NCBI RefSeq assembly: GCF_003122085.1
Contig: NZ_QEXV01000003.1
Span: 685,001-749,000, forward strand
Source: Marinicauda salina
GTDB lineage: Bacteria > Pseudomonadota > Alphaproteobacteria > Caulobacterales > Maricaulaceae
Direction: 5' to 3'
DNA length: 64,000 bases
The translations under genes and the position numbers were made by a program. The notes under the pieces are model-generated. The model was not told where the DNA came from. It saw nothing but the letters and a program-made list of their open reading frames with translations, and searched no databases. Positions 52,375-61,239 of this stretch are shown in pieces; within the stretch, counting starts at the first letter, position 1; each line of letters starts with the position of its first letter.

Positions 52375-54687
52375 CTAGAAGCGCTGCGAGAAGGAAACGC
52401 CGATCGTACGAGGCTGGTTGGTGGTGATGCGACTGTCAAAGTCCGTCGCGTTCCGGAACAACTCGGCGCGCTCGTCGGTCGCATTTCGGAGATAGCCCGT
52501 CAGCGTCCAGTCGTCCTGGCCGAGCCCGACGGAAAGATTGAGAAGCCCGTACGAAGCCTGCTCATCCCTCGCGGCCGGGAAGAGATCGTTATAGGAGGCG
52601 CCGACGACGGTATAGTTGACGTTCCAGAATGTCTCGAAGTCCCGCCACATGAACTCGTAGCGCGAGTTGATATAGCCCTTGTACTCGGGAATGAACGGCA
52701 GCTGGGTCCCTTCCGGCGCGTCCGGCGTGGTCGCTCCGACGCTCTGGAAGAAGTCCTCCGACAGCTCCGCCTCGAGGATGGTGAACGCCCCGGAAAGCGT
52801 CCAGTTGTCGGTCACTCGCCAGATCGCGTCCGCCTCGACGCCGAGGACCTCGGCTGCGCCGGCGTTCTGCGTCAGCCCGAGGAAGGACTCGGCCGGGTCG
52901 AAGCGGGTGAACTGGACGTCCTCCCAGTCCATGAAGAAAGCGGCGCCGTTGAAACGCAGCGCGCCGCCGGCGAGCAACGTCTTCCAGCCCACTTCGTAGT
53001 TGGTGATGAGATCCGAGCTGTACTCCAGCGGAATGTTCGAGGTCGCCTCGCGATTGACGCCGCCGGGACGGAATCCCTCCGACACCGTCGCATAGAACAG
53101 CTGGTTCTCCGTCGGGGCGTAGCTCACGTTCAGCTTGAACAAGCTTCCGGATTCCGACGTCTCCACATCGACGTTCGGACTGCCGCTGAACACGGTTCCA
53201 ACGAACCCGTCGATCGAACTCTCGGTTTCGAAGAAGCGAGCGCCGCCCGTGACGGTGATCGTGTCGGTGAGGTCGTAGGACAGTTCGCCGAACACCGCGC
53301 GCTCGGTGTCCTCGCGCACCTGGTCCGTGATGAAGTAAACGTCGGGATCCCTGACCGCCATTCCCGGCTTGATGGTCGGGATATGCCAGCGAAGATCATA
53401 GGCATGCTCGGTGCGCTGGTAGAACAGCCCCGAGATCAGCCGCAGGCGGCGGTCCTGCGGCGTCGCCAGACGAAACTCGTGGGTTTCGCGCTCGTACTCG
53501 CTGTCTTCGCGGTACTGGATGCGCGGATCCTCGCACGCATAGAACGAGTACGCGCTGATCGAGTAATCATAGGCGTAGTAGCACGTGTAATAGTCGATGT
53601 AGGACGAATATTCGGCGTACTCCGAATAGTCGTTCTCGTACGCGACGTCACGGTCCAGCAACGTTCCCGCATAGGTCATTTCGACGCCGCCGATCTCCCC
53701 GGCGATCTCCACCCCGCCCTGGGTGAATTCGTCTTCCGTAGAGTCATTGAAGAAGCGCGCGACCTCGAGATCGCCGACATCGTCGGGATCGTGATCCCAG
53801 ACGCCCTCGGTCTCCTGGCGCTGATGGAGCACCCGCGCCGTCGCCGTCCAGGAATCATTGAGATCGATGCGCAGAGCGGCGCGCGCGCCGGAGGTCGTCT
53901 CCTCGTTGAAGTCTTCCTCGACGAGCTCGTCGTTGGACACCGTGATGCCGCTGCGCGAAAACGTTTTCGTCGCAGGAACATTGTCGATATAGCCGGCTGT
54001 CTGGTCATGCCAGCCGACGATGCGCAGCGCCGCGCGATCGCCGAGCGGCATATTGACGAAGCCTTCCGCCGTATAGCCGAAATCCCCTTCCTCGACCGCC
54101 TCGGCCGTCAGGTCATACCCGGCTTCGAAACCCGCGGAATCGGGCTGGTTGGTGATGATCCGCAGCGTGCCCGCCTGGGAGTTGGCGCCGTACAGCGTCC
54201 CCTGGGGACCGCCGAGCACCTCGATCCGCGAAATGTCGTAGATGTGGACGTCAAGATTGCGGCCGATGGCGGTGACCGGCTGTTCGTCGAGATAGAGACC
54301 GACGCTCGACTGCGAGCCGGAGAAGTTGCCGTCGCCTCCGTCCGACACGCCTCGGATATAGATCTGGGCCGAACCCGGTCCGACGCTGTTGAAGGAGACG
54401 CTCGGCAGGAAATTCGCGTACTCCTCGAAGTCCGTGATCTGCTGTTGATCGAGCAGCTGCGTATCGAGCACCTGAACGCTGAGGGAAACGTCCTGCAGGC
54501 TTTCCTCGCGTTTCTGCGCGGTGACGGTGATCACCTCGACCTGACGGGCCTGGGCGCCGGCGACGTCCGCCTGGGCGAACGCCACAGCCGGGCTCGCCAA
54601 GCCTGCGAGGCACGTCGTGGTCAGCAGTCTCGCGAGCCCCCCGCGCGGACGACGCGCCGCCTCGAAATCGATCCCTTGTTCGCGCAT
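52375..54687 (-). CDS. TonB-dependent receptor with tyrosine-rich extracellular loop
   Basis: 770 residues. A long twin-arginine-like basic N-terminus (ARRPRGGLARLL) ends in a signal peptide at about residue 37 (AVAFAQ). TonB box EVITVTAQKREES and plug motif GGPQGTLYGANSQAGTL follow, with an IGVSFSQRF barrel end. The start at 54687 has GGGGAGGAAAA upstream. Residues coded by 53512-53640 hold 14 tyrosines in 43 and two cysteines, an extreme loop. First gene of the cluster to the SDR. Substrate unknown. An aromatic or quaternary-amine compound would fit the neighbours. Confidence 0.9.
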   Translation of the reverse strand: MREQGIDFEAARRPRGGLARLLTTTCLAGLASPAVAFAQADVAGAQARQVEVITVTAQKREESLQDVSLSVQVLDTQLLDQQQITDFEEYANFLPSVSFNSVGPGSAQIYIRGVSDGGDGNFSGSQSSVGLYLDEQPVTAIGRNLDVHIYDISRIEVLGGPQGTLYGANSQAGTLRIITNQPDSAGFEAGYDLTAEAVEEGDFGYTAEGFVNMPLGDRAALRIVGWHDQTAGYIDNVPATKTFSRSGITVSNDELVEEDFNEETTSGARAALRIDLNDSWTATARVLHQRQETEGVWDHDPDDVGDLEVARFFNDSTEDEFTQGGVEIAGEIGGVEMTYAGTLLDRDVAYENDYSEYAEYSSYIDYYTCYYAYDYSISAYSFYACEDPRIQYREDSEYERETHEFRLATPQDRRLRLISGLFYQRTEHAYDLRWHIPTIKPGMAVRDPDVYFITDQVREDTERAVFGELSYDLTDTITVTGGARFFETESSIDGFVGTVFSGSPNVDVETSESGSLFKLNVSYAPTENQLFYATVSEGFRPGGVNREATSNIPLEYSSDLITNYEVGWKTLLAGGALRFNGAAFFMDWEDVQFTRFDPAESFLGLTQNAGAAEVLGVEADAIWRVTDNWTLSGAFTILEAELSEDFFQSVGATTPDAPEGTQLPFIPEYKGYINSRYEFMWRDFETFWNVNYTVVGASYNDLFPAARDEQASYGLLNLSVGLGQDDWTLTGYLRNATDERAELFRNATDFDSRITTNQPRTIGVSFSQRF

Positions 54688-54793
54688 TCGATTTTCCTCC
54701 CCGTTCGTCGCGCTCGTGCAGACCTGGCGCGGATTCAGCATCCAGCCTAAGCGCGTCGGGGCCTCGTCATCGAACGGAAAAGATTCGGCAATA

Positions 54794-54814
54794 GATGAAT
54801 GAAATTCATTCATC
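54794..54814. promoter_or_regulatory. 21-bp perfect palindrome ahead of the second TonB receptor
   Basis: The arm GATGAATGAA, a single central A, and the exact inverse. It overlaps the last codons of the TPR-sulfotransferase gene (stop at 54806-54808) and lies about 107 bp before the receptor start. The low GC content and tight symmetry fit a repressor or activator dimer site better than a terminator. Confidence 0.5.
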
Positions 54815-56824
54815 CCAGCGCAAGTCGCCCTCGAGCACGGGGCGTAGCGCGGTCGCAAGCGGGCTCAGGTGAGGCTCGAAATTGCGCCATTGCTCAAGGC
54901 CCGTTGCATATATGGGCTGACGAACCTGCTCGGAACTGGCGGTTCGCACGGCGCGATCCGTTGAATAAAATTCGACGCACTGCGGCTCGAACGCGAGGCC
55001 TGCATGCGCCAGCGTGCGGCGGACCTGGGTTTCGATATCCGCGACGACGTCCTCGTAGATGACGCGCAGCACCCCGCCCGGCAGCACCTCGTCCCAGAAC
55101 GCCATCAGCCGCACGTAATTCACGTAGTAGCGCCCGATCTCCTCCAGGCTGTAAGTGAAGTTCTGCCCTCGCGCGAACAGCTGCTTGAAGTTCGAGAAGC
55201 CGCAAGCCATCGGATGGCGCCGGGCGTCGATGATCGTGGCGTTGGGCAGGATCAGCTTGATCAGCCCGATATGCATGAAATTGTTCGGCATCTTGTCGAT
55301 GAAGAACGGCGCGCCTCCGCGATGGATGCGCGTGCGCTCGAGATATTCCGCGCCCAGCGCGGCTGCCTCCTCGCGCGTGAGCGAACCGAGAATCTCGGGA
55401 TAGGCGGAGCGGTCGCCTGGCCGGCGCTTGCCCGACAGCCGGCGCGCCATCGAGATGATGTCCGGCAACTCGAAGGTCCCGTCGACCTGCGAATGGCTGG
55501 CGAGGATCTGCTCCTGGAGAGTCGAACCCGACCGGGGCATTCCCACGATGAAGATCGGATCCGGCCGGGGATCGCCCCACCCTTCGCGCTCGGCGAAGAA
55601 CTCCCGCGAAAAGAACGCCATGAGCGCGTCGGTCTCGGCCTCGATCCGATCGGGATCGTACTGGACGGTCTCCCGCCGCAGAGCATTGCCGGCCGCGTAG
55701 GCTTCGAACGCGTCGTCATATCGACGCGCATCCTCCAGCGCCTTGCCGAGCGCGAACTGGAGATGAAACCGGTCGTGGGCGGAGATCGACTCGTCCTCGA
55801 GCGCCGTCTGCATCGCCTCGATGTCCGCGCCGTCGAAGCGCACCGTCTTGAGATTCGCCAGGCTCCAGTAGGCTTCGCCCAGGGTCGGCTGCGCCGAGAC
55901 CGCGGCTCGGTAGGCCGCCACGGCGTCCTCGCGCCGCCCGACGGTCTTCAGCGCGTGGCCATAGCTCAGTTGAACCTTCGCCTGCCTCGGGTGGCGCGCA
56001 AGGATGTCGGCGTAGAGCTCGCAGGCCTCCTCCAGCCGCCCCGTCCGCACGTGCAGCAGAGCCTGCAACACGCGATGGGAAGGGTTTTCGGGTTCATCGG
56101 CGATCAGCCGCTCGAGCTCGCGCCCGGCGGCTTCGTACTGCTGCTGCTTGAGAAGAACGTTGGCGTAGTCGTGCCGGGCGAGATTGAAATCCGGCGCCAG
56201 CTCCAGGCACCGTTCGAGCAGGTGGCGCGCATCCTCGAGAACCCCGAGACGCAGGGCGACGTCGGCGAGCAGACGGATGCCGGAAACATCCGTCGGATGA
56301 TCCTTCACGTACTGGCGCAGGGCGTGTTCCGCGTGCCCGAGGCGACCGCGGCGCAGTAGTTCGGCGGCGCGCGCGAGTTCAGGCGATCCGATCGTCGCTT
56401 CGGCGTGGCGGCGGGCCGCCTCGGCGGCCCCCTCCTCCTCGCCGGCGCGCTGGCGGAGATCGGCCAGCGCCTTCCAGCCGGGCGCGAAATCCTCGCGACG
56501 CTTCAACAGCGCTTCGAGCCGCTTGCGCGCTCGCGCTTCATCTCCCAGGGCCACATGGCAACGCGCGCGCTCCAGCTCCAGCGGCGCGTGATCGGCGTGC
56601 AGCGCCAGAGCCGCCTCCACCAATCGCAGCGCGGCGCCGGCGTCGCCCAGCCGGCGCGTGGCCTCCGCGCGGACGAGCGCCGCCAGGGGATCATCCGGAC
56701 GCTCTGCGAGACGACGGACGGCGGCGTCGCGGGCCTCTCCGGGCGACTCGGCCACCCAGGCCTTGAGCGCCGAGCCGCTGCGGCCGGCCAGTTCGGGAGA
56801 GGCCATGTTCCTGCTTTCCGCCAT
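54806..56824 (-). CDS. TPR repeat protein with C-terminal sulfotransferase domain
   Basis: 672 residues from the ATG at 56824 (56863 and 56806 are alternatives). About 370 residues of TPR repeats precede a P-loop sulfotransferase domain. The PAPS 5'-phosphosulfate loop is IFIVGMPRSGSTLQEQILAS. The later RHPMACGFSNFKQLF segment carries the 3'-phosphate-binding arginine and serine. PAPS-dependent TPR sulfotransferases act on peptides or glycans of unknown identity in these bacteria. Cytoplasmic, divergent from the LysR gene. Its stop lies inside the palindrome at 54794-54814. Confidence 0.87.
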   Translation of the reverse strand: MAESRNMASPELAGRSGSALKAWVAESPGEARDAAVRRLAERPDDPLAALVRAEATRRLGDAGAALRLVEAALALHADHAPLELERARCHVALGDEARARKRLEALLKRREDFAPGWKALADLRQRAGEEEGAAEAARRHAEATIGSPELARAAELLRRGRLGHAEHALRQYVKDHPTDVSGIRLLADVALRLGVLEDARHLLERCLELAPDFNLARHDYANVLLKQQQYEAAGRELERLIADEPENPSHRVLQALLHVRTGRLEEACELYADILARHPRQAKVQLSYGHALKTVGRREDAVAAYRAAVSAQPTLGEAYWSLANLKTVRFDGADIEAMQTALEDESISAHDRFHLQFALGKALEDARRYDDAFEAYAAGNALRRETVQYDPDRIEAETDALMAFFSREFFAEREGWGDPRPDPIFIVGMPRSGSTLQEQILASHSQVDGTFELPDIISMARRLSGKRRPGDRSAYPEILGSLTREEAAALGAEYLERTRIHRGGAPFFIDKMPNNFMHIGLIKLILPNATIIDARRHPMACGFSNFKQLFARGQNFTYSLEEIGRYYVNYVRLMAFWDEVLPGGVLRVIYEDVVADIETQVRRTLAHAGLAFEPQCVEFYSTDRAVRTASSEQVRQPIYATGLEQWRNFEPHLSPLATALRPVLEGDLRWDE

Positions 56825-56909
56825 CAGCGTGCTCGTGACGTGTCGGTTTGACGAGGCCGACATCAAGGCCGACCATTGCCGCTCTTTTCAAGCTTTCGGG
56901 TGCGCGCGA

Positions 56910-57848
56910 ATGAAACGAAACCTGCCTCCCTTCGCCGCTCTGCGCGCGTTCGAGGCGGTCGTTCGCCTGCAAAGCTTCAAGGATGCCGCGCACGAACTCA
57001 ACGTGACGCCCTCGGCGATCAGCCACCAGCTCCGACGCCTCGAAGACGAGGTGGGATGCCGGCTCATGCGCCGGGACCGAAACGGCGTCGAGCTGACGCC
57101 GCAGGGTCAGCGATACGCCTCGATCGTCACACGCGCGATGGAGCGGATCGCCGAGGCGACCTCGGAACTGCGGTGGGAAGTCGGGGCTTGCCTGACGCTC
57201 CAGGCTTACTCGACCTTCACGATCCGCTGGCTGCTCGGCCGGCTGCCGGACTACGAGTCCGCGACCGGCCAGCCGCCGGTCCGCCTGGTCACGTCCCAGC
57301 TCGACGTCGACCTGGCGTCCGAACCCGTCGACGCCTGCATCTTCATCGGCCATCCGACGCGGTCGGACGTCGATTACACATACCTGTTCTCCTCGCGCGT
57401 GTTTCCGGTCTGCAGCCCGGACTATCTCGCCGCGGCGCCCCCGCTTCGCGAACCGTCGGATCTGCGCGCCCACACGGTGCTGCAGGTCTATCCCTCCGCG
57501 GAGGACTGGTCCGTCTGGCTCGCGTCGGCCGGCGTGACGGGGGTCAACATCTCCGGGGACAGCCGCTTCGACAGCTATGATCACGCGCTGAACGCGGCCA
57601 GCCGGGGCCTCGGGGTGGCGCTGGCCATCGAGCCGTTCGCCGAGGACGACATCGCATCGGGCCGGCTCGTCGAGCCGTTTCCGGACGCGCGCGCCTCGCT
57701 GCCCCGCCACTGGTACTTCGCGAGCCTGTCGTCGCGTCGGGACCTCGAGAAGGTGAGTCTGTTCCGCGACTGGCTCGTCGACGCGATCGCCGCCGATCCG
57801 CTGCTGGAGACCTGCCGCCGCCCCGCCGCCGCCGTCGTCCCCTCCTGA
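56910..57848 (+). CDS. LysR family transcriptional regulator (GcvA-like)
   Basis: 312 residues. The HTH (about 20-40) is SFKDAAHELNVTPSAISHQL with RRLEDEVGCRLMRRDRNGVELTPQG following. The C-terminal effector domain (about 92-300) resembles GcvA-type regulators of amino acid metabolism. It lies 9 bp before the aconitase-X genes, in the same direction, and is divergent from the TPR-sulfotransferase gene. It is probably the regulator of the hydroxyproline genes. Confidence 0.9.
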   Translation: MKRNLPPFAALRAFEAVVRLQSFKDAAHELNVTPSAISHQLRRLEDEVGCRLMRRDRNGVELTPQGQRYASIVTRAMERIAEATSELRWEVGACLTLQAYSTFTIRWLLGRLPDYESATGQPPVRLVTSQLDVDLASEPVDACIFIGHPTRSDVDYTYLFSSRVFPVCSPDYLAAAPPLREPSDLRAHTVLQVYPSAEDWSVWLASAGVTGVNISGDSRFDSYDHALNAASRGLGVALAIEPFAEDDIASGRLVEPFPDARASLPRHWYFASLSSRRDLEKVSLFRDWLVDAIAADPLLETCRRPAAAVVPS

Positions 57849-57857
57849 AGGCCGTCG

Positions 57858-59126
57858 ATGACCCGCGTCGAGCTGTCCGAGCGTGATCGTCGAGCGTTGG
57901 CGGGCGACTTCGGCGCGGCCGAAGCCTGGGCCATGGACCTGGTGACCGCCGCCGCCGATGCCCTCGAAGCGGAGACCCTCACCGATATCGAGGGCGCCCA
58001 TCTCGTCGGCGCCTATCATTCCGGCCCGGCGAATCTCGGCCTGCTCGAGCGGCTGGCGGCGGCGGGAGGCCGCGTCCGCGTCCCGACCACGCTCAGCGCG
58101 TCGTCGGCCGACCTGCATGCGGACGGGCCGGCCTGTTACCGCGGCGCCGAGCGCGAGAACGCCCGCGCCGTCGTCGAGCCTCTTCTGCGCCTCGGATGCC
58201 GCCCTGTCCTCACCTGCGCGCCGTACTTTCTCGACGCGCGGCCGCGCTTCGGCCAGCGGCTCGCCTGGGCGGAGTCCAACGCCGTCCTGTTCGCCAACTC
58301 GGCGATCGGCGCGCGAACGCTCAAGACGCCGCAATATCTCGACCTGGCGTGCGCCCTCACCGGGCGCGCGCCGCTCGCCTCGGTGCTGACCGATGCGGGC
58401 CGCCGACCCGACGCGGTCGTCGACGCCGCGGGCCTCTCCGGTCGCTGGTTCGACGACGATGTCGGCTACGAACTCGTCGGCTTTCGCCTCGGGACGCTCT
58501 GCGGCGCGCGCATCCCGCTTCTTCGCGGCCTGCCGCAACGGCCCGACGAACTCGCGCTGCGCTCGATCTGCGCGGCGGCGGGCGTCACCGGCCAGATGCC
58601 GCTGATCCATGTCGAGGGCGCGACGCCCGAGGCGCGCGCGTTCGCCTCAGGCGGCGAATTTCGCCAGCTTGATGACGCCTCCCTGCGCCTCGACGACGCC
58701 GCGCTGAAGCGGGCCGCCGCCGAGCTCCGGCCGGGCGATCCCGGGGCGGCTGTCGGCGCGATCTGCCTGGGCGCGCCGCATCTCGGAGAGGCGGATTTGA
58801 GACGTCTCGAGGCGGCGCTGCCGCAGCGCCCGCTCGCCGCACCCATCTACGCCTCGACGCCGCGCGACCTCTACGCGCGGCTTCATGCCGAGGGGCTTGT
58901 GCGCGAACTGGAGGCGCGCGGGGTGCGCTTCGTCCGGGACGCCTGCACCTATTACGGGCCGCTGGCGTCCGCGACCTCGGGCCTCGTCCTGAGCAATTCC
59001 GCCAAGTGGGCGGCCTACGCCCCGGGCAATATCGGCGTCCGGAGCGGGCTGGCCACGCTCGAGGAATGCGTCGCCGCCGCCGTGACGGGGCGATACGAGC
59101 CCGACCGGAGCTACTGGAATGGGTGA
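57858..59126 (+). CDS. aconitase X, catalytic (large) subunit; cis-3-hydroxy-L-proline dehydratase type
   Basis: 422 residues. Aconitase-X marks include AYHSGPANLGLLERLAAAGG and VPTTLSASSADLH, the WAESNAVLFANSAIGARTLK signature and CTYYGPLASATSGLVLSNSA near the end. The archaeal members are mevalonate-5-phosphate dehydratases. Bacterial ones dehydrate cis-3-hydroxy-L-proline to pyrroline-2-carboxylate. With a GcvA-like LysR and no mevalonate genes near, the proline role fits better. The pyrroline reductase usually needed next is not in the window. Confidence 0.85.
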   Translation: MTRVELSERDRRALAGDFGAAEAWAMDLVTAAADALEAETLTDIEGAHLVGAYHSGPANLGLLERLAAAGGRVRVPTTLSASSADLHADGPACYRGAERENARAVVEPLLRLGCRPVLTCAPYFLDARPRFGQRLAWAESNAVLFANSAIGARTLKTPQYLDLACALTGRAPLASVLTDAGRRPDAVVDAAGLSGRWFDDDVGYELVGFRLGTLCGARIPLLRGLPQRPDELALRSICAAAGVTGQMPLIHVEGATPEARAFASGGEFRQLDDASLRLDDAALKRAAAELRPGDPGAAVGAICLGAPHLGEADLRRLEAALPQRPLAAPIYASTPRDLYARLHAEGLVRELEARGVRFVRDACTYYGPLASATSGLVLSNSAKWAAYAPGNIGVRSGLATLEECVAAAVTGRYEPDRSYWNG

Positions 59127-59559
59127 GCGGGTTTCGATCCGCCTGTTGGCCGGCCAGCCGCACGGGCCGGCGCACCCTGCGCCCGTCGTCCGCCTCGCCG
59201 CGCCGCTGAGCTTCTGGGGCGGGGTCGATATCGACAGCGGCGAGGTGATAGACGCCTCCCACCCGGACCGGGGCGCCGCGCTGGCGGGCGTCATCCTCGT
59301 CCTTCCCGGACTGAAGGGAAGCACGGCCGGACCCGGCGCGCTGCTGGAGCTGATCGTCGCCGGCCGCGCGCCCGCGGCCGTGATCACCATGCAAGCCGAG
59401 CTTCCGCTGCTGGTCGCCAGTCGCACGGCGGGTTTCCTCACCGGTCGGACCATGCCCGTCGGCGCGGCGGCGGGAGACCGCGAATTCGCTCGCCTGCGCG
59501 CGGCCGCCGGCCGCCTCGCCGTGATCGAGCGCGACGCCGTCCTGATCGTCGATGACTGA
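59119..59559 (+). CDS. aconitase X, swivelling (small, DUF126) subunit
   Basis: 146 residues. The DUF126 swivel domain is recognised by LVLPGLKGSTAGPGALLEL, with LSFWGGVDIDSGEVID at the start. The gene overlaps the large subunit by 8 bp, so the subunits are made together. It forms the mobile lid over the active site of the large subunit. A separate two-gene arrangement, unlike the fused bacterial versions. Confidence 0.87.
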   Translation: MGERVSIRLLAGQPHGPAHPAPVVRLAAPLSFWGGVDIDSGEVIDASHPDRGAALAGVILVLPGLKGSTAGPGALLELIVAGRAPAAVITMQAELPLLVASRTAGFLTGRTMPVGAAAGDREFARLRAAAGRLAVIERDAVLIVDD

Positions 59560-59611
59560 AGCGCCCCGGGGCGGGTCGATATCGGGACGCCCACGGGATC
59601 CATGCGGACGA

Positions 59612-59688
59612 TGGTGGGCCCGGAGGGACTCGAACCCCCAACCAAGCGGTTATGAGCCGCCGGCTCTAACCAGTTGAGCTACAGGCCC
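59612..59688 (-). tRNA. tRNA-Ile (anticodon CAU, tRNA-Ile2)
   Basis: A 77-base cloverleaf on the minus strand beginning GGGCCTGTAGCTCAACTGG, with encoded CCA at 59612-59614. The anticodon CAT lies at 59652-59654 in a seven-base loop closed by GGCGG/CCGCT. T-arm with GGTTCGAGTCC. The acceptor stem GGGCCTG and body match the minor isoleucine tRNA whose C34 becomes lysidine to read AUA codons, not methionine tRNAs. A TATATG hexamer just upstream (near 59703, minus) may be its -10. No flanking repeat indicates integration here. Confidence 0.9.
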
Positions 59689-59927
59689 GGAAGAGCCCTC
59701 CCCATATAGCCGCAGCCGCGGGCGGGCGAAAGCGCGGGGCGAGGCGGCGCGCTGACGCCGCTCACTGCCCTGCCGGACGGGCGCCGGAATTGGCGACCTG
59801 GACCGGGGGGACGGACGCCCCCGGCGCCCCGCCCCTCCCCGCCTTGGCCGCGAAGCGGAACCCTGCGATCCTGCGCGCCGTTCGGACCTGAGCCACGCCG
59901 AGCGAGCATCCGGGGGACGGCGCGCCC

Positions 59928-61136
59928 ATGCAGACCCAGACATCCGGCCAGCCAGCCGAGACGCCCGCCGAGGACGCGCCGCCGCGCGACGCCGATATCG
60001 GCGACACCGTCGACACGGTCTGGGATCGCGCGGCCGCGTCCTGGAGCGCGGCGAGCGACTGGGTGCTCGCCAACCGGGCCGAGGCGCTGATCGCGCTGGC
60101 GACCGCGGCGGGGCTGTTCGTCATCCTGCTGGCGGCGCGCTTCGTGGCGGTGCGCGCGATCCGGCGCTTCGCCAAGGGCGACTCCAACACCCTGCCCGCC
60201 ATCATCGCCCGGGCCATCGCCAAGATCGGCTCGGCCTTCCTGCTGCTGGTGGCGGTGTTCGCGACCGCATTGATCTTCCCGGTGCCCGACGCGATCCGCG
60301 GCGTGCTGTCCGGGCTGATGCTCGTCTTCGGGGTGATCCAGACCGCCGCGGTGGTCCAGGAGATCGCCGTCTCGCTGCTGAGACGCAAGGCCGCCCGGGC
60401 CGCCCGCGACGGCTCCTCGCTCGACAGCGCCGTGGCGGTGCTGAGATGGCTCATCTCGGCGGCGATCTGGCTGGTCGCCCTGCTGGTCATTCTCGATACG
60501 GCGGGCATCCAGGTCACCGCGCTGATCGCCGGCCTCGGCGTGGGCGGCATCGCCATCGGGCTCGCCGCCCAGGGCATCTTCTCCGACCTGTTCGCCTCGC
60601 TGTCGATCCTGTTCGACAAGCCCTTCAAGAAGGGCGACTTCGTCGTGTTCGGGACGATCTCGGGCACGATCGAGGAGATCGGGCTGAGGACCACGCGCAT
60701 CCGCTCGCTGTCGGGCGAGCAGGTCAGCCTGTCCAACACCAAGCTGATCGGCGAGACGATCCACAATTATCAGCGGCTTTCGGAGCGCCGTCATCTGATG
60801 ACGGTGGGCGTGCTCTACCAGACGCCGGCCGACAAGCTCGAGGCCATTCCCGACTGGATCCGCGAGGATCTGGATCCGATCGAGGATGTGCGCGTCGACC
60901 GCGTTCATTTCGCAGGCTTCGGGGAATCCTCGCTGAATTTCGAGATCGTCTTCTGGGTCACCGCGGCCGACTACCCGACCTTCATGGACAAGCGCCAGGC
61001 GGCGAACCTCGCCATCGTCAAGCGCTTCGAGGCCGAAGGCGTCGGCTTCGCCTATCCCAGCCGCACGCTGTTCTTCGCCGAGCCCTCGGGCGAGGCCGTC
61101 GATCCGCGCGGGATCGGCGGCGGCGCGCCGGCCTGA
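59928..61136 (+). CDS. MscS family mechanosensitive channel
   Basis: 402 residues. Four or five membrane helices, with the MscS pore helix and the conserved region GLGVGGIAIGLAAQGIFSDL, then LFDKPFKKGDFVVFGTISG (beta domain). The C-terminal alpha/beta vestibule (about 270-390) follows. Opens under membrane tension to release solutes on osmotic downshift. Stands alone after the 239-bp gap that follows the tRNA. Confidence 0.92.
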   Translation: MQTQTSGQPAETPAEDAPPRDADIGDTVDTVWDRAAASWSAASDWVLANRAEALIALATAAGLFVILLAARFVAVRAIRRFAKGDSNTLPAIIARAIAKIGSAFLLLVAVFATALIFPVPDAIRGVLSGLMLVFGVIQTAAVVQEIAVSLLRRKAARAARDGSSLDSAVAVLRWLISAAIWLVALLVILDTAGIQVTALIAGLGVGGIAIGLAAQGIFSDLFASLSILFDKPFKKGDFVVFGTISGTIEEIGLRTTRIRSLSGEQVSLSNTKLIGETIHNYQRLSERRHLMTVGVLYQTPADKLEAIPDWIREDLDPIEDVRVDRVHFAGFGESSLNFEIVFWVTAADYPTFMDKRQAANLAIVKRFEAEGVGFAYPSRTLFFAEPSGEAVDPRGIGGGAPA

Positions 61137-61239
61137 GACGATTCCACGCCGTCCCCGCAATCGCGCCATGTTTCCGCCGCAGCGCGAACGCGTCATGATC
61201 GCGAGGACTGACGGCTTCGGAGTCGCAAAGGAGACCCCC

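Noticed and set aside
53383-54750. A 455-codon plus-strand open frame across the second TonB receptor
   Set aside because: It mirrors the receptor coding strand, has no family resemblance and no ribosome-binding site.
56883-56893. TCTTTTCAAGC before the LysR gene, identical to the first 11 bases of the TetR-type operator core
   Set aside because: The second half of the inverted repeat is absent (TTTCGGG follows), so it is probably a chance match.
59612-59688. tRNA as an integration site or as methionine tRNA
   Set aside because: No integrase or repeated tRNA end lies near, and the change in composition begins 3 kb away. The acceptor stem and body fit tRNA-Ile(CAU), not Met or initiator tRNA.
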